Assembly: GCA_035048485.1 (NCBI GenBank)
Contig: CM068589.1
Coordinates: forward strand, 4,032,501 to 4,096,500
DNA: 64,000 nucleotides
Reading direction: 5' to 3'
Source: Pteria penguin
Taxonomy: Eukaryota > Mollusca > Bivalvia > Pterioida > Pteriidae
Part shown: positions 60,545-64,000 of the stretch, one piece after another
How the letters are laid out: every line of letters starts with the position of its first letter
Position numbering within the stretch: the stretch's first letter is position 1
The notes under the pieces: model-generated
The model's input: only the letters and a program-made list of their open reading frames with translations
Databases searched by the model: none
What the model was told of the DNA's origin: nothing
Made by a program: the position numbers and the translations under genes

Positions 60545-60662
60545 GTCACAGGTCATAGATGCAATAACCCCGTGTCCCCCCTGTGTATAATATGCTAATA
60601 GCATATCCTTTAGTGTATTATACGCAGAGGGGCACAAGGTCATTGCATCTACGACCTGTGAC
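60545..60662. repeat. Long imperfect inverted repeat (hairpin)
   Basis: The left arm from GTCACAGGTCATAGATGCAA to GTGTATAATA pairs with the right arm TATTATACGCAGAGG to GCATCTACGACCTGTGAC. Arms are about 47 bp with a few mismatches. The loop carries a perfect inner palindrome (TATGCTAATAGCATA). It could be a foldback MITE or a hairpin-RNA-like structure. Confidence 0.75.
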
Positions 60663-60669
60663 GTGAGAG

Positions 60670-61628
60670 GGAGGCTATGTGAATTACATGTATTTCCACC
60701 ACATACATGTGGCTTTATTTTACACCACTCACCCAAAAAGGCCTCAATGTACTGATGTTAACAGTGGGATAGAGAAGTATGATAATCAAACCCTCAATCA
60801 CTACTTAAAATTAGATAATAATTCTTGAAACAATGGTAAAGTCTCTAACCTTCCGTCTTACTTTTCTTTGCATCTCTGCATTTTACATGTTGAATTTGAT
60901 TTCTTCCTCTTTTTTTTTTCTTTACAAGATCATCTTATACATTGCACTTTTCTGAGATTTTTTCTGCATCTGCAATTGAGCAACAGTTCATTCTGACAGC
61001 AATGAAATTTTTATAAATCATAATTACTATACAGTCACACTGGGGCATAATTACGAATTGTGTTGAAAACATTATACATGTAGCATATGATGTTAAAAAT
61101 ATGATGCAGTATGGATTGAATATAACTAAGACAAACAATGGTACCGGTACATTTGTTAGGATAGCAAACAAATTTCGAATAGTTTTTACAGATTTTAACA
61201 TATATGTACTGTAATATGCACTCATTTGGTGTGAAATCAAGTGAAAAAGTTGAGGCTTCAGTTCGTTTTGGTCAAGCTGCCCCAAATAGATATATTATTT
61301 TGCCTTGTATGTACTGTGAATATGTTTATTCCATGTAACTATAAGGTACACAAAAATATACTGACTGCGTACATGTATTACGTGATTTACCAGCTGAGGT
61401 GACATACCAAGTTTTAACGATACCAAGTAATTAACATTCAGAAACATTCATGTTCTCAACACAAGTATTGAATAAAACTAGAGTACTACATACATTTTCA
61501 GTATTGATATACACTTTTATTACACTGTCAAAATCCACAAATTGTACATGTACATGATAATGAGGTAATAGAATTTGACCATAAGGCAAAAATACAAATG
61601 TAGATGTAGTCTTAGTATTGATATTGAA
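60670..61628. other. Gap without recognised features
   Basis: AT-rich; the 116-codon minus-strand frame at 60935-61285 has no recognisable motif. Confidence 0.35.
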
Positions 61629-62232
61629 CTAGAACAATGGTCCTCTAAATTTGGTAAGTATAGCACAAACTGTCCAAATCTGGTTTATTAATGCTGATAA
61701 ATCCAATGGGATAACTCCATCGAAAATATGGTATTCTTTTATCCTTCTGATCGCCCTTTCAACATGAATACGCAGTCTAGCTATTTCATGTGGTTTTTTT
61801 TAAACTTCAGCTATAGTAAACTTCCCTTTTTCACCCAAAAAGGGTGGAATTACCAAAGTTGCCAAAGCTGTTCAAGTACATGTGTAAGTCTGAGATGAGA
61901 AATCCTTTATCGGCTATGACCTGATCATTTGGCTCAATTAAATTTAATATTCCAGAGAGTGCTGTCAAAGATTTGTCACTTATACAACCAGTGTACAAAG
62001 ATCTAACAAATGAAACAATTCCACATGATGCGATTCGAATCAAAATTTAAAAGTTGCGTGGCTTTTATAATTAGAATAGGTTTCTGAATTTAACACTTTA
62101 GAAATAGCAGTTTGTACTTTAATCTCTGTGCAGTCTAAGATAACTCTTGTTTTGTAATACTTTATTTTCATCATAGCGTGCATCATTTGTGCACATCGGC
62201 ACACAGCAATGGTACGCACTGGAGCTCGCCAT
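61629..62232 (-). pseudogene. THAP/DDE-type transposase pseudogene (DDE_Tnp_4-like)
   Basis: Reading from 62232 on the minus strand: MASSSAYHCCVPMCTNDARY, the start of a THAP-like zinc finger (C-x4-C). A frame change follows into TRVILDCTEIKVQTAISKVL (first catalytic Asp) and SETYSNYKSHATFK, then VSFVRSLYTGCISDKSLTAL, NDQVIADKGFLISD (second Asp), and after another shift EIARLRIHVERAIRRIKEYH (catalytic Glu) and IDQIWTVCAILTKF-like sequence to the stop. Most of the THAP domain and linker are deleted, joining finger directly to nuclease. Frameshifts near 61850 and 62045-62150 make it inactive. Flanking TIRs were not identified. Confidence 0.78.
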
Positions 62233-62927
62233 TTTGTTTGTATTCCTAGCCTCGTTTTGAAAATTGATTGCGCAATCCGTGAATATAGAGTATTGTAACT
62301 TATTTGATGATTAAGGGCTTATTCAAACCTACATTTTGATATATTTTGGGTGGTCGTAATTTTTAGATCATGAAGTTATAAACTTTCTCCGATTTTTCTT
62401 ATGAAAAAACAACCATTTCATAAAAAACTTGATTGTGGCTCTTATGCAAAGGACTATCTTAGTGTACGATATATCAATTTAAAGGGTAGATATTAAGAAA
62501 GTTTTTGAAATAGTTTAACATCGGTCAGAGTCAATGTCCAGGGTGTCAGGGGACGATATAAAAATATTTTTGGAAAAAAATATGACAATTTCAACTTTTG
62601 TACAGAAAAATTTTCCCATTTATCAACAGTTTTATACTGCATATGATACGTAATTTTAAAGGGCCCAATATACACTCCATACCTTTAAAAATTTCGAATC
62701 TTAATAGTAAACATTCTAGGGCGATTTTCCAGTTTTCAGCCATTTTTGCCTTAAAATGCATGTTTTCCGCAAAAAACACCACTTTCGCAATGGAAATTTC
62801 CTTTTAACCTTTTATATTCCGAAAGAATGCAAAAACTCCTACAAGAAAAGTAAAGTTTCAGAGGTCCAAGAGGGGAGGTGGGGGGGGGGGGGGGTTGAAG
62901 CCAACTACGCGTTACATCCCCGACTAC
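62233..62927. other. Gap with poly-G tract
   Basis: Contains about 16 consecutive G at 62879-62894. Complementary overlapping frames on both strands (62591-62807) show no motif. Nothing else recognised. Confidence 0.45.
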
Positions 62928-63490
62928 TAAGCTTTATGATATTTCACTTCTCTCAGCATTTGTAATAAGACCATACACATATTATTGAAATGATTAAAAA
63001 AATAAAAGTTGTATCTTAATTGACAAAGTTTCTGTAGAACTCAGGTTGTTAAGATTTGAATATAAGTGTCTATTAAGTTTTCGCCTTGCAGAAACCTGCA
63101 AGTGTTTGTGAGACGTTTCGATTATGCCAAGTTTCCATAAAACTAAAACTTGCGGAAACTTAACATGTCCAAATGTCCCATCAGCATTTTTAAAAAGACC
63201 ATACACATATTATTGAACTGATTGAAAAGAAAGTTGAATCTTGACATAAATGTTAAATAGAACTCAGGTTGTTAAGTTTTGAATATAAGTTTGCATTAAG
63301 TTTTAGCCTTGCGGAAACTTTTGTGAGAAGTTTTCGTCATGAAGAAACTTGCGATTTAAGTTTCCGCAAAACTGAAACATGCCAAAACTTCACACGCAAG
63401 TTTCCGTTGCGGAAACCTTCCGAATACTTGATGTCCCAGTTTCCGCAAGGTTTCCGAACTCGAGTTTTTTTTTTTTTTTTTTTTTTTTCA
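62928..63490. repeat. GTTTCCGCA inverted-repeat element, copy 2
   Basis: Same orientation and order as 1305-1914: leader TAAGCTTTATGATATTTCAC, CTCAGGTTGTTA, the TTTTCGCCTTGC motif, then GTTTCCGCA palindromes, again in two similar halves. It ends in a run of about 25 T (63464-63488). Confidence 0.7.
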
Positions 63491-63576
63491 TGCAGTGTTA
63501 GAGCATGGTATCTGTACCTGGAATCCATTATCTTCTAGGAAATTGACAACATCCCAGAATCCCCTGGGGGCAATCC

Positions 63577-64000
63577 GGGTAATTCCGGACGCCGGGTAAT
63601 TCCGGACATTAGGAAGCACCCAAATATCTATATTAAATGTTTTGATGATGTTTGATGGTCAAGAATATATCTTATGCATGTCATTTTACCTTACCATAAA
63701 AAAAAATAAATATTGAGAACAATTTCCTTTCACTTCTGAATGTAACCTTCATCTGAAAATACGAACGATAAATTGCAGTACTAGAGTGTTCTCTCTGGGA
63801 TATAAATGTAAGTATACTTTTTATTTATTCGCTTATATTTGAGTGATAACGTAATAAACGGAAGTTATAGATCAAAATAGTATATAAAAGTAAAAACTAT
63901 TACATATAAATAATAAAAAAATATGGAAATATAAATGTCCGGATTTACCCCACTGGAAAATAAAGTGATGGGAAATCCCGGACACCCGTATTTTGAGTTA
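63577..64000. repeat. TCCGGGTAATTCCGGAC repeats near the right edge
   Basis: Two tandem 17-bp units CCGGGTAATTCCGGAC(G/A) at 63577-63610. Inverted partner ATGTCCGGATTTACCCC is near 63936, followed by further GGGAAATCCCGGAC sequence to the window edge. Possibly termini of a small element cut by the window. Confidence 0.45.

Overview
This is an intron-rich, AT-rich animal nuclear sequence, packed with decayed transposons and with no operons, rRNA or complete tRNA genes. The mix of elements (two families of Penelope-like reverse transcriptases, a LINE, tRNA-derived SINEs with TTGATTGATT-type tails, mariner and THAP/DDE transposases, many TIR elements) best fits a marine invertebrate, most likely a bivalve mollusc. 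That assignment is inference from repeat style. Most long open frames are transposon debris; the few host exons are short and had to be found by splice-site reading.

Backbone: a segmental duplication in direct orientation. Unit 1 runs from about 1914 to 15310 and unit 2 from about 26812 to 43232. Both contain, in order, a flank block, a Penelope-like (family A) fragment, an upstream block, and one five-exon gene. The two genes (10256-15098 and 36322-43062) are read here as small single-pass membrane proteins. Each has a signal peptide, a short Cys-rich N-glycosylatable ectodomain, one transmembrane segment split over two exons, and an acidic tail carrying VYEEI. Exons 1 and 2 are nearly identical between the copies while exons 4 and 5 are strongly diverged. 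Both tails are followed by decayed coding-like sequence, so the ancestral tail was probably longer. A possible third transmembrane-exon relic lies at 54712-54767. I do not recognise a named family.

Differences between the two units act as a record of mobile-element activity. Unit 2 gained a nearly full-length family B Penelope-like element (32818-35469) about 850 bp upstream of the gene, with the empty site preserved in unit 1. It also gained a TIR transposon (38801-39977) with another MITE nested inside it. Unit 1 holds an extra tandem copy of an upstream block (6083-7620). The family A fragment lies in opposite orientation in the two units.

Spacer 15.3-26.8 kb: a mariner relic, family B and A relics, a second good family B copy on the + strand (21643-24218), a SINE inserted into a family B relic, a nested family A composite, and a 22-bp minisatellite (26349-26810) with higher-order structure. 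Right part 43.2-64 kb: a broken LINE (45365-48715) split by a TA-inserted TIR element (46072-47674), which itself carries a family B 3' unit; family A relics; another TIR element (52727-53555); a family B 3' unit with target-site duplication and an internal SINE (58823-59469); a long hairpin (60545-60662); a THAP/DDE transposase pseudogene (61629-62232); and a family of GTTTCCGCA inverted-repeat sequences at both ends of the window.
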